NCBI GenBank assembly: GCA_035048815.1
Contig: JAUCBN010000023.1
Span: 3,045,501-3,109,500, forward strand
Source of the DNA: Abelmoschus esculentus
Lineage: Eukaryota; Streptophyta; Magnoliopsida; Malvales; Malvaceae
Reading direction: 5' to 3'
Length of the DNA stretch: 64,000 nt
This document shows positions 26,668-39,409 of this stretch, piece after piece. The translations under genes and the position numbers were made by a program. Numbering within the stretch: the stretch's first letter is position 1; each line of letters begins with the position of its first letter. A model generated the notes under the pieces. The model was not told the DNA's origin, searched no databases, and saw only the letters and a list, made by a program, of their open reading frames with translations.

Positions 26668-26810
26668 TAGGGACGGAGTCATGATTTGGAGTTAAGAGAG
26701 TAAATCCATAAAAAAATATTTTAAAAAAATTAAATAAAGGACAAAAAATATCTTTCAGGTGAGAGGGGATTGTCCTTTCCCATGTAATTTCATCCCTGAC
26801 TGCTATTATT
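26668..26810. repeat. Short dispersed repeat, second copy
   Basis: It repeats AGGGACGGAGTCATGATTTG and the A-rich body seen at 17190-17345 in the same orientation. Confidence 0.45.
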
Positions 26811-26924
26811 TGGGCCATAAAATATTTTGGCTTAAATCATATATTTGCCCTTTTATTATTTACCATTATCTCATTGCCAAAATATTTTATTATTACCACC
26901 GTTTTTAGTACATGTTCATAGTAG

Positions 26925-27880
26925 AGTGCAGTGCATTATTCGGTTTTAATTAAATTAATTAATTTAATTAAAAAATTTTGGTTAATTTTATGTATGTTCA
27001 ACGATTAATTTTTTTAATGAGTTTGGTTAGATTCGGTTAAAGTTTTTTTTTTTAAAAAATATTATTGGTTAATTAATCAAATTAGTTAATTAATTAAAAT
27101 TATTATATTTATAAGTATTTATAGTAGGTTAATCGTACTGTTTAATTTAAACGGTTAACCTATAACGTATTAAAAAATGATTAACCACAACGATTAATTA
27201 AACGGTTAACCTATAACCTATTAAGAAATGGTTAACCACAACGATTAATTGTAGGCTAACTGTAATCTAACCATTAAGAAATGATTAACCACAATAATTA
27301 ATTGTTAAGATATAATTAATTAATGATTTAGTTAAAGGTTAACCTGTAATCTATTATAATTTTTTCATGTGTTTATTATTTTTTAAATATATTTAAAAAA
27401 TAAAGATTCATAAAAATACTAAAATAAAGATATTTTAATCACTAATACCATAATTAAAAAATATTTAAATACTATAAAGTTTTAATACAAGACGAAGCAC
27501 ACAAACTTCATAATATTTTAAAGTTCAAAAAGTGTACAACACATAATATTGTAGCAATACACCATTAAAATTCAAAACATAAAAACTATTATTAAAGTTT
27601 TAAAAACAAATATTTAACTAACATATGATAATTAAAGTTTAATACATAAAATTCATAATCAAATCTTAAAAAGTTGTTTATATTTTAAATATATAAATAA
27701 TTTAATAACGGTTAATTCATAGGTTAACTACTAGTCAAAATTCGTAATCGTAACTATAATCATTAATTATTATTTTAATGATTTGGTTAACCGAATTTTT
27801 TTTCTTTAATTTTAACAGTTTGATTAATTATCTTATAAAATGTGACGGTATACGTTTAACTATGCATACCCCTAATTATG
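26925..27880. repeat. TTAACC/GGTTAA-rich dispersed element with tandem core
   Basis: The block is dominated by GGTTAACC-type words. Between 27130 and 27330 a unit of about 55 bases (AACGGTTAACCTATAAC plus ATGRTTAACCACAACG and ATTAATT) occurs about three times. The right end CATACCCCTAATTATG resembles the TAGGGGTA ends of other repeats in the window. It is probably a non-autonomous transposon relic. No frame or target duplication was found. Confidence 0.5.
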
Positions 27881-28941
27881 TTAAATACTATATTTTATAT
27901 ATTTATAGTTGGTTATTAAACTTTTAAAAATTATAAAATATCATAAAACTTTTATTAAATTAGTACTAAATAAAAGTTTAGTTATTAAAAAGTTATTTTA
28001 TCACAATTTAGTGATTAATTATATAATTTATTTAAAATTTTATAATAAATTTTAGTTAATTCAATAATTAATTAAATTAATTAAAATAATTTTGTTCGGT
28101 TAATTCAGCTTGATTAAAATGATGAAGTTTTATGAGATTGTGATGCCTATCAATTCCTCTCGAGTATTGACCTACGATTGAAACTCGATATGACAAAATA
28201 TTATAAATCTCGTCCTGTGTTGTTTCATTGATAGTTACGATTGATTAATTTAAACAAGACTATTTTTAATTCGATTATTTTAACAAATCATACATCATAA
28301 AATAAGAATTTTAGAATTGATTGTATAAGAAAAGATTAGCGTTTCATCACGTTCAAAATTAATACTAAAATTATGTGTTACGTTTATCGATGAAAATTAA
28401 TAAATTTGAGATTGTACCTTAATTAAATGTTCATTAATGAATACAAGCTCTTATCAAGTGGATTTTATATTTAATGAATTTTGGTTAATTATTCATTTAA
28501 TTAATAAGTGTTTTTTAGTTCATACAATAAAATAAACTAATATCAATGAATTTGACTGTCGTTGAATTTATTATTCAAATAAAAATATTATTTTTATGTA
28601 TGATGCTAATAAATAATTATAATTACATGACTTATTAAATATATTAGCTAATTTAAATTAATACGAATATTAAATTACATTCGATTAAATCCGAAACTGC
28701 TACCTGAATGAATGCATTAATAAATACATATTTTTATGGTAAAATTTATTGATTATAAATTTATTAAATTAAGTATTAAAATCTAATAAATTCAATTTAA
28801 AGGTAAACACTTGTGAATTTAATTAAGTTAAAGGCAACATCCAAATAAGCTATGTATATTCTTTCCAAACAATTAAAATAAAAAATATAAACACTTAAAT
28901 AGAAATTATTAAACTCTAATAACTTAATTAATTAATGGTCT

Positions 28942-29036
28942 TGATAATTATTAAATAGAAATTATTAAATTGAATGACAATTATTAAATAGAAATTATTA
29001 AATTGAATGACAATTATTAAATAGAAATTATTAAAT
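28942..29036. repeat. 33-bp tandem repeat, about three copies
   Basis: The unit contains TTGAATGACAATTATTAAAT followed by AGAAATTATTAAA. The last two copies are nearly identical and the first is diverged. Confidence 0.85.
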
Positions 29037-29542
29037 TTTAATAACGTAATGGAGTCCAGTGTTAAATCAAACTTTAATTATATCAAGTTCGAATAATTCA
29101 TAATATATCTTATTTTAATTAAAGTCTTATTAGAAGACACAAACTTTAATACATAAGTAACGTAAACTTTAACTTGTTAATTTAAGATTTATGTTGTTGA
29201 TTTAGGGTTTAAAGGTCTAAGTTGTTAGGTTTAAATAAAATATATCGGAATCTTGGGGTATTTGTCTAAATTAGACGACTAATGAATCGAATCGAATAGC
29301 AAAATAAAACATCAAATTCTAACTCCTGCACTTTCCATCAAAGATCACAAGACAAAGTTGTTGAAAACACATAGGTAATGAAATAGACAAATGACAGACA
29401 GCTTATGGAAATCATCTGAGAGGTTCATTACAATTATTTTCCATGTTTCCTTTGCCACCACAGCCACCGCCACCGTCATCGTCATCTCTCTTTTTTATTT
29501 GAAACAACATTATTGAATGCTTGTTTATCTATCAGAACAGTT

Positions 29543-32500
29543 TCATAGTCTAGATTTTCCCACCTCCACCGGTGCACTCTGCAATGGGACACTTCCAATC
29601 ATCAGCTAAAAAGATATTACACGGTTCCGAGTTCCGACATCAAATTCTGGAAAGCTATGTTCCTCTTCAACTACTTTAAAGTCGAGTTATCGAGACTCGG
29701 ACTAATCAGAACAAGCACAAGCACAAGGGATAATGGATGTGGCAATGTGTAATCGAGGAAGCATATGCCAGTCCTTTAAACTACTTTAAAGTCGAGTTAT
29801 CGAGAGTCGGACTAATCGGAGTAGACAAATTTACCATACTTGAATGAGAGGGAAAAAGAATAACATCATAAGATTGCGGAAAAAGTGATAGTCAGTGGGT
29901 GACAAGCAATGCTTCCGATGCATGCAATAAATTCATGAAGTTTCCTTTCAAATAGTGTAGGAATATATGTATGGTTTCGAGAATGCTTACCAATGGAGCA
30001 CCCTTGGCAGCTCTTTCGGCCAAGAAGGCACAAGGCTTGAAAAAGCCTCCATATAAATTCGACCACTCCTCGAGTCTTGAATAGATGTACTTAGATCCAA
30101 GAGAATCTGCCCAAAACATGAGTCCTCCCCTGAGAAAAGTTTAAAGCAAGTTACGCTGTCAAGAAACCGATGGAAGCCCAAGGACTAATGAAAACCGAGA
30201 CAAAGTTACAAACCTGTAAGCTGGGAATCCCATGCCCATAACGGCGGCAATGTCAATGTCTGCTGCTTTCACTGCAATACCTTCGGCAAAAACTCGGCAA
30301 GCCTCATTCACGACCGGTAGGAATATCATTTCCACAATGTCCTTCTTCGATAATTTCACAAACTGCAGACAAGTGTAATCCCACAAATATGAGATCAAGA
30401 ATGTGTGAAGAAAAGGAAAATAATCAGATTCTATTATTTATACTGTTGATATTAAGGAACCCCATACTTAGGAGTAGTAGATGTGATCATAGAACATACT
30501 AACTAAAATATGAGACGCAAAATGCAACTTTTTCAAACATCGAGACCCAGTTAAAAAATCGAACTATAGATCACACCAGTTAGACCCCTGGTTCCTGTTC
30601 GGCCAATTGTATTGAACAGTTCTACCATCTTGAAAATATAAAAACATAATATTAATAATAACTAAGAAAATGAAACAAGATAAGTTATATTAAGAAAAAT
30701 AAAATTTTGGGAGAAAAGAACAAAGAATGAAAAAGCCCAAATTTTTTGTATAAAAAATCCAAAATTAATTTTTAAAAACCTGGTTTTTACCAGCTTTTAA
30801 CTGATTTCAGCCAATTCTCTAATTTTTGGATTCAATTTAAATGATTGAACTGCTGGACCAAGCAGTGGAACTGACTGGTCAGTTCTAGTTTTGAATTCCC
30901 TGAAGACAGACTGACCTTAGGATCAACAGCCACACCAGAGATGTTCCTCGCCTTCTCAATGTACATCTTTAGTTCAGGATCGGGACTAGCTTTGCGTTTA
31001 TTATCGTACAAATAAAACCCTTTGCGAGTACTTTCACCTGAAACAGAAGCCAGATACAATTAACAGGATATGCTAGTAGATGTAATGTGTTTGTCAGCTA
31101 AGGCTCACAGAAAGCAGTACCTGCTCTCTTATCCTCTTGCATAATTGGAATAAGCATTGATTTATAGGTTCGCTCAGGAAAGTTCTCAACAAATTGTGTG
31201 CCAGTGGCAATTGCAACACCAAAGCCGACAAGGTCAGCCAATCTGCATAAATACGAAAAATACTAAGTCCAGTTCGCGGGAACATCAAATTTCTTCACAG
31301 CAACAGTAAGAATGAAAATAACAAGCCACATTTTCCAGAGTTACTCACCTAAATGGTCCCATTGGCATTCCAAAGTTAGTAATTACTCGGTCAATCTGGT
31401 AAACATCTGTTCCCCGTTCAACAAGGAAAAGACCTGCTTGTGTATACGGGAAGAAAATCCTATTGACAGCAAAACCTGTGCAATTACCGACAACAACTGG
31501 AGTCTTCTTTATTTTCTTCCCAACATCGAGCAAGTCAACAATTACTTGGGGAGATGTACGCTCAGTACGAACAATTTCCAATAATGGCATAACATGAGCT
31601 GGACTGCATCATATATATATGTTTCCAGATAAACAATCCGAGTGAGGAAACAGCAAAAGCAGAAAAATAGTAACGGTAGTTAAGATATTACCTAAAGAAA
31701 TGAGCCCCGATAATCCGATCCTGGGAATTGGTGCTCTTACCGATCAAGTTCAAATCAATAGTGGAAGTGTTACTTGCAAGAATGCAATGGGGTGGACAGA
31801 ATTTCTCAAGATCAGCAAAAATTTGTTGCTTTAAAGAAACATTCTCAATTACTGCCTGTTACAGGGTTCAAAAACAAATGGTGGAAATGTTAACCTCCGT
31901 ATGAATTGTAGGAAAGGAAAACTATGTATTAAAAAATACGACCAAAGGGATCGGTTCAACTGGTTGGTCCGACCATTCAGCCATACAAGTTGAAGTAGAA
32001 ATTAGAAAACAGACCCAAGCCAGTAACCACCAGGAATTTTAATATTTTTCTGAAAAAATAGAGTTAAGAACAGGTAAGGAGAAATTTTGTTTTGTTATTA
32101 TTTTTGGATTTTCTTTTAACAGAAATGCGGGGTTTTTAATTATGTTTTGGTTTATTTACATCATTGTTTTTTGTAAATATTATTTTTCCTATTTTTAAAA
32201 TATATTTCCCTTTTCTATTTTTCTTGATTATTATCTACATTTTCAAATTTCTCAAGATGTTCAAATGGAACCAGAAGTCCAACCCGTTCATTTGTTTTTT
32301 CAATCCATGAGGAAAACTTATAATGCATTCTTAACTACCTCGATGACCATGTCCACATCCCGAAAGCTTTCAAAGTCAAGAACTCCCCTAAGCAGAGAAA
32401 TGGTTTTCTCAAACTTTTCTTGAGTCATTATCCCTTTCTTAACTCGGCTTTGCAAATTGGCTGAACAAAAACGAATACGTCTAAGAATAAGAACCCTTCT

Positions 32501-35500
32501 AAAATTCAAGTAAATCAAAATTGATGTCGGAAACGAAAAGAAGTTAATCTAGTTCAGGTTTCACCTTTGACTCTACCAATCCCAGCCTCTAAGAACTTCT
32601 CATTCACTTCTTTCAGGATCACTGAATAATTGCTAAGAATCAATGCTGTTGCTATTCCCGAGCCCATTAAACCTCCACCTAGTATGGCAACTTTCTTCAC
32701 TCGTCTTGGCACTAGACCCCGATCAGTAATACCAGGAACCTGCCCATCGCAAAGAGACAGAGTGTGTAAAATGTTAAGGTGAAAATAACAAAGGCTAGGG
32801 GTAGCATCCAAGCATGGGCTACGTTTCACCAAAGCCCAGAGCAGTTGATGCTTTGAAGAGTATAATGTAACAACCACTTCATTTCAATTGATAACCAACT
32901 AAAAGCCATAAGTTGAGATTCAAGTTACATGCCTGTAAACCACATGTAAAATATAAGAGGATTTTAATAAATGTTGCTCCGACTTCAGTATTTTACAAGT
33001 ACTTGTGTTTGACTCTTCATTATTTTTCAAGTTACAGAACAGCATACGACACTCTGACCCAAGTCTGAGTAACACAGATTTTAATAGAAAGTTGCTTCAC
33101 TATTAGACTAACCAATTTGAAAAGCAAAAAGATGAAATAGAGAGATGAAATATAAGGATCCATTAATGGTGTGTTAGAGATGCAATAAACCTTTGATGTT
33201 CCACGCTGAGCAAAGAAGATGTGGATCAAGCTTTTGCTGGTATCAGATTTAAGAAGTCTTTCAAAAGCTTCAACCTCCTGCCAATATTGGATATACAGTT
33301 TTGAAGTTGAGTGTTAGCTACAAATAAAAAGATTAGCAAAAAAAGTATCCAAACACTATTCAGGATAAGTAGAGACCTTCCACAGTGCAGGCTTTGGACC
33401 ATTAACTATACCCTCTTCGATTACATCGATACAAACCAAGGGGTGCTTGAGATTTGGAGCTCTCTTCTGAGCTTGTACTCGAGCAAAATTAAGTATTTGC
33501 CTTGCTTCACCCAGGGACTCAATCTTATCAGTTTTATAAAGGCTAGCAACCCATGGCTTTCTTCGTGCCAAAATATCTAGTGCCCAGCGACGTGCAGTGT
33601 TTACCAACTCATTAGATGAAATGACAGCATCAACAAGACCCAATTGAAGGGCTTCTTCACCTTTAACTGGCTTCGAAGTCTATTTAAGAGAAAAGTGAAG
33701 CGAATAAGAAATTGCCATGTTAATGAACAAGAATATACTGTAACCACATTGGTCAAACATACCAAAATAAGATTAAGCACAAAGATGATTTAACGACATA
33801 CCAACATCATTTCGAGGGACTTCGCGAGACCAACAAGCCGTGGAAGTCGCTGAGTTCCTGAATCAATTTAGGAACATAAGAACAATAGTATGAGAAGAAA
33901 AAAGAAGTTACCCGAAGAACAAATATTGATGTAAATATTGCCAATATGTCAAATTAGCATATTATGTAATCTATAAAACAGCACCACACAAGCAATTGAT
34001 AGTTCACCTCAATAACCAATGGTTTCGAGTAACGATAACCAGCATAAACATGATATCAGATCAAAGATTCATACCTCCAAACCCAGGAATTAGTCCAAGC
34101 TGAAGTTCAGGCAGGCCCAACTGTGCAGTAGGGGTCGATATACGTGCATGGCATACCTGAAATACGGACATCATAAGTTCTTTTCTTTCCAAAGGATAAA
34201 ATAAGAGAATCTCTGAAAAAGTTCAATTAGGGTTGTGAGCTGAACTGAGCTCAAAAGGTGTGAAGCTTCACCTCACAACTTGGCTCGAGCTTGATCGACT
34301 ACAATTATATAAGCTCAAGCTTCTCTCGAAGTAAAATCAAACTATTGGAACTCGGCTTGATTAAGATCATTACATACATGGTGTACATGCTCTAGAATTC
34401 GAACTCATTTCATATACAATTTTTTTATACTTAAAGAACAAATTTTAGGTTTGGATTTTAACTGACTAAATTAAGGGGAAGTAATAATTTATGTTATAAT
34501 AATTATAAATAAAAAGCTTGATTAGGCTTACAAGTTGCTCAAATCGATTATTAAGGTACTCAAACTCAGTTTGCTCGATAGCTCAAGCTGCTTGAGCTCA
34601 AATTCAGCACAAGAATGAGCAAATTGAATTAGAGTTTTTTTAGTTGAAGTCAAGTAGCTAGAGAAAACAAGTTTCTCACTTACACCCTGTTAGTTCAATA
34701 ATACCTACCATTGCAATCTCTAGACCCCCACCTAAGGCCAGGCCATCAATGGCAGCAACTGATGGTTTTCTTGCAGCTGAAACACAAAGCTTCTAGAGTT
34801 AACACAAATACAAACAACATTGAAATGATTCCAGGTTTAAAAATAATTATAACTAGATAATTACCTTCAATGGTGTCGGTGAGAACCTCAACAGATATAT
34901 AGCCAGACTTTGGCTGCTTCACTGGAAAATGCAACCGAATCTTATCAATTTCTAGGTAACACATGAAAATACTTGGAGGGAAAAAAGAATTGCATGCAGG
35001 GGTGTAAAAAATTAAGGTAAAATGAGTTAACCGATAATTCGGTTTGGTTAGTTCAGCTCTCAGTTTTAGTCGACCAAAGGAGTCGGTTTAAATATGTCAA
35101 TTCTGTTGGTTTTCAGTTTATATAATCAATAATTGAACTGACCAAATTAGATGATCTAAATATTTATATAAAATATATATTTAATATATTATAGATATAT
35201 GAAAATATTATAATAAAGTTTATTACATTTCTCCAATGATCAATATTTTTTTGAAAGAAACATATATAAAATATATAAGATTATTAAATAAAGATGTTTT
35301 AAGAAAAAAAGAGACAGAGAGGATAGATTGGCTCATTTATTTTCTGCTAATTAATTAACCAAAACAACCCACTTTAGTTGGTCAGATTTTGGTTATCATT
35401 TATAAGAGGTAGGTTAAGTTGGTTTTGATTGTTTAACCAAACTGACTGACTGCACGCCATAGTATATATATATATCTACCTTTTCCTTCTTGAATTCCAC

Positions 35501-36753
35501 CAAAAGCAGAAATATCGAAACCACCAGAAAATTTCCCCTTTGCACCTGGTCAAGGGACAAAGCACATCAGTATCTCAAATTATCGAATTCCGGTAACATA
35601 GACAATATCTTAGCACAACTTTTCCTTAGCTTTTAAGGGTAATCTCCTTGAACTTACCTGCAACAACAATGGCCTTCACATCATCTCTTCGTAAGGCCTC
35701 ATCGTAACTTTCTTGTAAGCTTTGCAACACTGTAAGGAACACACATGACAGAAGAGATCAATTGCATTTATTCTCACTTATATATACTAATTAAAATTTA
35801 ATAAAAAAATATGAAGAGAAAAAAGGCTGATAACTATAGCGTTCAGGTGAGCAAAACCGAGCAGACAACTGCCCAACTATGTTCCTCCGAGTTACAATTT
35901 CTCCTGAGCCATCTATGTCCGAGGTGTAATCAAACATGGACATGAAGACATGACACTCAAAAGACCATTCAAATACTTGAAGAACAATTTGAAATACATG
36001 AATATAGCCATGTTGGATACATTAGCTATATCGAACACGCACCCGAGCAACACCCATGTTGTTGATTAATCAAACAAGGATATAGATGCACAAAAATTCA
36101 AGGACCCTTCAAAAGAGAACCTTCAAATTTATAATATACCATGTCAGATTATGTATCAGACTCACACCTGAGCCGACATCCATGTCCGGTGTATAATCAA
36201 ACATGGATAGAGATCCATGAGACACCTCAACCACCCCTTCAAGTACTTAAAAACACTTAAAATTTTGAATACACAATATCGGAAACGAAGATATATCTGC
36301 CAACCGAGCTACGGCCGCAAGTGACAGAGTTGACCATACATCTATTTTCCTCTAAAACTCTGATCTTATAATCAATGTCAAGTAGACTAATACATCCATT
36401 TCCTTGTTTCATAGAATAAAACCCAATACATTTGCAAACCAAAAATCAAAACAATTTTCAATAACTTCAGCATAAGAGAAGGATTCACTCAATCCATCCA
36501 TAACAAAGAAAAATCCCACGAGACTCCAGAACTCAAAATTCGGTTACAAACCATCAACGAGAAATGGGTGATTTCCAAAAGGAAAAACTATTATAAAATC
36601 CAACAAGATGAGCAAAAAAGAAGATAAAAAATGGGAGAACGAAAGATTACCATCCAGCGAAAGAGAATTGACAGGAGGATTAATGATTGTGATAACAGCA
36701 ACCCCATCATCTCCAACTTCAATCGTTGTTCTTCCCTTGTTCTTGCCCGCCAT
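29543..36753 (-). CDS. MFP2: Peroxisomal fatty-acid beta-oxidation multifunctional protein MFP2
   Basis: Exons: 36753-36651, 35729-35658, 35545-35480, 34921-34865, 34776-34709, 34156-34075, 33857-33802, 33679-33377, 33274-33191, 32739-32565, 32460-32339, 31855-31692, 31603-31349, 31242-31121, 31037-30916, 30362-30214, 30129-29991 and 29578-29543. They encode 724 residues, the family length. The N-terminal crotonase domain (enoyl-CoA hydratase) has the oxyanion-hole motif GLALGGGLE and both catalytic glutamates, E119 and E139. The dehydrogenase domain has the NAD-binding GGGLMGSG (318-325) and HFFSPAH. It converts trans-2-enoyl-CoA to 3-ketoacyl-CoA in peroxisomes or glyoxysomes, important when seedlings burn stored oil. 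The C-terminal SRL is a PTS1 import signal on its own 36-base exon. VPRRVKK and SRL favour MFP2 over the paralogue AIM1. Exon phases agree and no lesion is visible. Confidence 0.95.
29666..29825. repeat. 40-bp direct repeat in last MFP2 intron
   Basis: The phrase AACTACTTTAAAGTCGAGTT followed by ATCGAGA(C/G)TCGGACTAATC occurs at about 29669 and again at about 29779, 110 bases apart, both inside the final intron of MFP2. Only one or two bases differ. Confidence 0.85.
34225..34640. repeat. GAGCTCAAGCTTG-rich repeat in MFP2 intron
   Basis: Inside the intron between the exons at 34709 and 34156 lies a block rich in GCTCGAGCTTGA and AGCTCAAGCT words, opening with AGGGTTGTGAGCTGAACTGA. Similar CTCGAGCTAAAGCCAAGCTC wording appears in the last FANCI intron near 52420-52480. 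It is probably an intronic insertion of a dispersed element. Confidence 0.45.
34993..35455. repeat. GGTTTGGTTAG-rich insertion in MFP2 intron
   Basis: The block starts CATGCAGGGGTGTAAAAAAT and ends CTGACTGACTGCACGCCATA, between the third and fourth coding exons of MFP2. The interior holds CCGATAATTCGGTTTGGTTA and AAACTGACTGACTG words around an A+T core. A GCAGGGGTGT-like end suggests a hAT-type non-autonomous element, although only GTGCAGTCAGTC-like sequence is inverted at the other end. Confidence 0.45.
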
Positions 36754-37011
36754 TGTCAACTCTTTCTGCAGCTTTTAGTTCGATTTTTTTGTTATTTGAT
36801 CCAACTTCCGCTGAAGGATGACAATTTAAAGGAAGAGGTGTCGTGCAAGATAGTTTTAACCTGTAATGACGTTTTAAATAAATCCTTAATCTAAATATTA
36901 AATAAAAAATTTATAATTTTTTTTTGGATAATGACATTAATACTAATATTATTGTCTGTCTTGAAGTTAGAGTCACGATGGTTATTTTTGAGGTCATAAA
37001 TTCGAATATTA

Positions 37012-37556
37012 ATATTATAGTTAGGAGTATTTATTGTCGGATATTGATTGGATCTGATTTTTTAGATATTCGAGTTTTCAGATGGTTGATATAATGATTT
37101 GTATCCGATCTAGAAAAAAGTGGATATTCGTATATTCGAATATCGATAATCGGATCAGATAGTCGGATATCTGATTATCCAAAAGATATAATTTGATTAT
37201 ACTAATTTTTTGAATTTGAATATTGTATTTATAAAAATTTTAGAATTTCGAATATAATAAACAATAAATTACTAAATACAATAAGATTCACAATTATAAA
37301 AGTTTTAGTTTTTAATTTTTTAAATATAACAAGCACTAGATTGTTACATAGAACAAAATTGATATTATAAAAATTTAAATTTTTGGATAATTCAAAACTT
37401 AAAATATTGTGACCCGAATTTGACCCGAAAAAAATAAAATTGGATCGGATAACCGATCCAAAAATAAAAACCGAATCGGATATCCAAATTTTCAGATCGG
37501 ATCAATGGATGATCGGATCAGATCGACCGGATCAGATATTTGTAAATACCCCTAAT
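37012..37556. mobile_element. GATATCCGATCC-rich element, copy 1, nested in a SINE-like copy
   Basis: The element has ends TTAGGAGTATTTA (left) and AAATACCCCTAA (right), which are near-perfect inverted repeats, and an interior full of GGATATTCG and CGGATCAGATA words plus TTTAGAATTTCGAATATAAT. The closest relative is at 44985-45500. Flanking sequences 36965-37011 and 37557-37635 match the 5' and 3' parts of the SINE-like family, so it appears inserted into one. The flanks ATTATAGT and ATTGTAAC may be a decayed 8-bp duplication, as expected of hAT elements. Confidence 0.55.
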
Positions 37557-37635
37557 TGTAACATAGTGATTGAACGATCAATTTTCAATAATAAAAGGTA
37601 TACTCTAAAACAGATACTACTGTAACCACCGATTT
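37557..37635 (+). mobile_element. SINE-like repeat, copy 4, 3' part
   Basis: The sequence TGATTGAACGATCAATTTTC followed by TATACTCTAAAACAGATACT and ACTGTAACCACCG matches the 3' half of the SINE-like family. The 5' half (ATGGTTATTTTTGAGGTCAT then AAATTCGAATATTAATATTA) ends just before the repeat at 37012. Confidence 0.5.
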
Positions 37636-39409
37636 TATATTTTTTTTATTGAATTTTACATCAAAATGTCACTTTTTTTAATGTTCCCCTTTTTTATGTA
37701 TGTGGTTTAAATTGATTTGGTTTAAATATATTAAAAGTTTTTATGCTATTTTAATTAAATTTTATTATTTATAAAATAAATGTCTTATGGGAAAAATGGT
37801 AATATCTATATTAGGAAATATAAGTATAAACTAATTAATTTATTTATATCCTGTTAAGTTAAAAAATTTAAATTTATTAAGAGTATTATTTTTTCCTCTT
37901 ATTAGGGAAAAATAGTAATACAAGTTCTTATCATTTATTTTTAATTTTTAATTTTATAGGTTAATTATATTTTATACTCTCATAGTTTTGAAATTATTAC
38001 GATTAAGTTTTTTTTGTCTTTCCCAATTTTTTATGATTTATTATTGTTTAAAATTTTATAACCTAAAATTAAAAAATTAAATTTTAATCTTTCTTTTATC
38101 TGCTTTAATTATTTTTTAAAATTTTTCAATTTTTAAATTAATAAAGTTAAGTATGATGACAAATTAAGTTGGATTACGTGGTAATATCAATAGATAGTTA
38201 TATAATTATTGATTTATTTTAAAATTATATTATTAAAATTTTAATATTAATTATATTATCACGTTATTAAAATTGATTTGTCTCGTCTTATTAAAACATA
38301 TTAATTTATTAAAAAATGATATGTGAATATATTAATTCAGACATTATTAATTATTTTGATAATGGAATTTATTATATTGCAAAATCCATTTTTGTTAATT
38401 ATGTGGAAAATTCTTATAACTCTGGATTAAGAGTGCATTCGGTTCGATTTCGATTTAATTCGATAAGTTATTTTAGTAACTATCGATTTTTGGTTTTTTA
38501 TATTAACGTTAATTTTTAAAAAGTTACATTTTATCTTGATAAAATAATTTTATTTTACGACTTTTAAACATTAAAAGATAAATATTTTAAGATATTTTTA
38601 ATAAATATTTATTTAAACTTATTTTTAAGTAAAAATAAAAAATAAAAAAATATTTATAGTATTTTAAGTATAAAATATATTTTTACTTTAAAAATAATTA
38701 AAAAATTAATTAAAAATTAATTACGATTTATAAATTTATGAACCATCGTACTTCGATTCAGTTCAATTTTCGGTTTTGTGGTCAATCACGCTCGGCGTTA
38801 CTCTGGATCTTTAGTAATTTAATTATGTTATAAAATCCAATAATTATATCTTATCACCTCTTAGAACGTGATTAAATTACTCTGTTTTTATGAAATGGGT
38901 GAATTGCGTGGATTAATATTTAATATATAAAAAATAATATAATCGCTAGATAAGAATTAAGATATCCCTGGAGTAATGTTCCAGATCTCACTCGCTCTTC
39001 TTAGCGAGTGAACACCGCACTCTATTGTTTCTTTCTTTTTTCTTAATAAATGATTGAATTGAATTTAAAAAAGCATTATTTCAATTTATAATTTGATATT
39101 TTTATAATTTTTTGTTTTAAATTAATTGATTAATTTAAATTAAATATTATAAAATTATTTTAATAATTTAATTTTTTACTTATAACATTAAAATGTAATT
39201 GCGACTGATTGGATTTTAAAAAAATACTTATAAGAAGTTTTAAAAAATTTAAGGAGGGTATTTGTTTAAAAATATTCAGAAAATTTGAAACATAATAAGA
39301 ATATTTTAACTTTTTAGAAAATCCATTTTAAAAATTTTAAAAATATAAATAATTAAATAATAAAATTTCAAAATTTTGGGGCAAGTCTCTTGTCAGAGAA
39401 GTTATATTA

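Larger units (their letters stand above)
26361..29542. other. Intergenic region between convergent eIF2 gamma and MFP2 genes
   Basis: The two flanking genes point toward each other, so this is shared 3' flank. It is A+T-rich and non-coding. It contains a second GGGACGGAGTCATGATTTG repeat (26668-26810), a long TTAACC-rich repeat (26925-27880) with an internal tandem array, and a 33-bp tandem repeat (28942-29036). The stretch 27880-28900 shows only A+T-rich sequence. Confidence 0.6.

Noticed and set aside
38316..38519. 67-codon frame starting MICEYINSDI.
   Set aside because: A+T-driven frame in the gene-free interval, overlapping a TTCGGTTCGATTT-type repeat.
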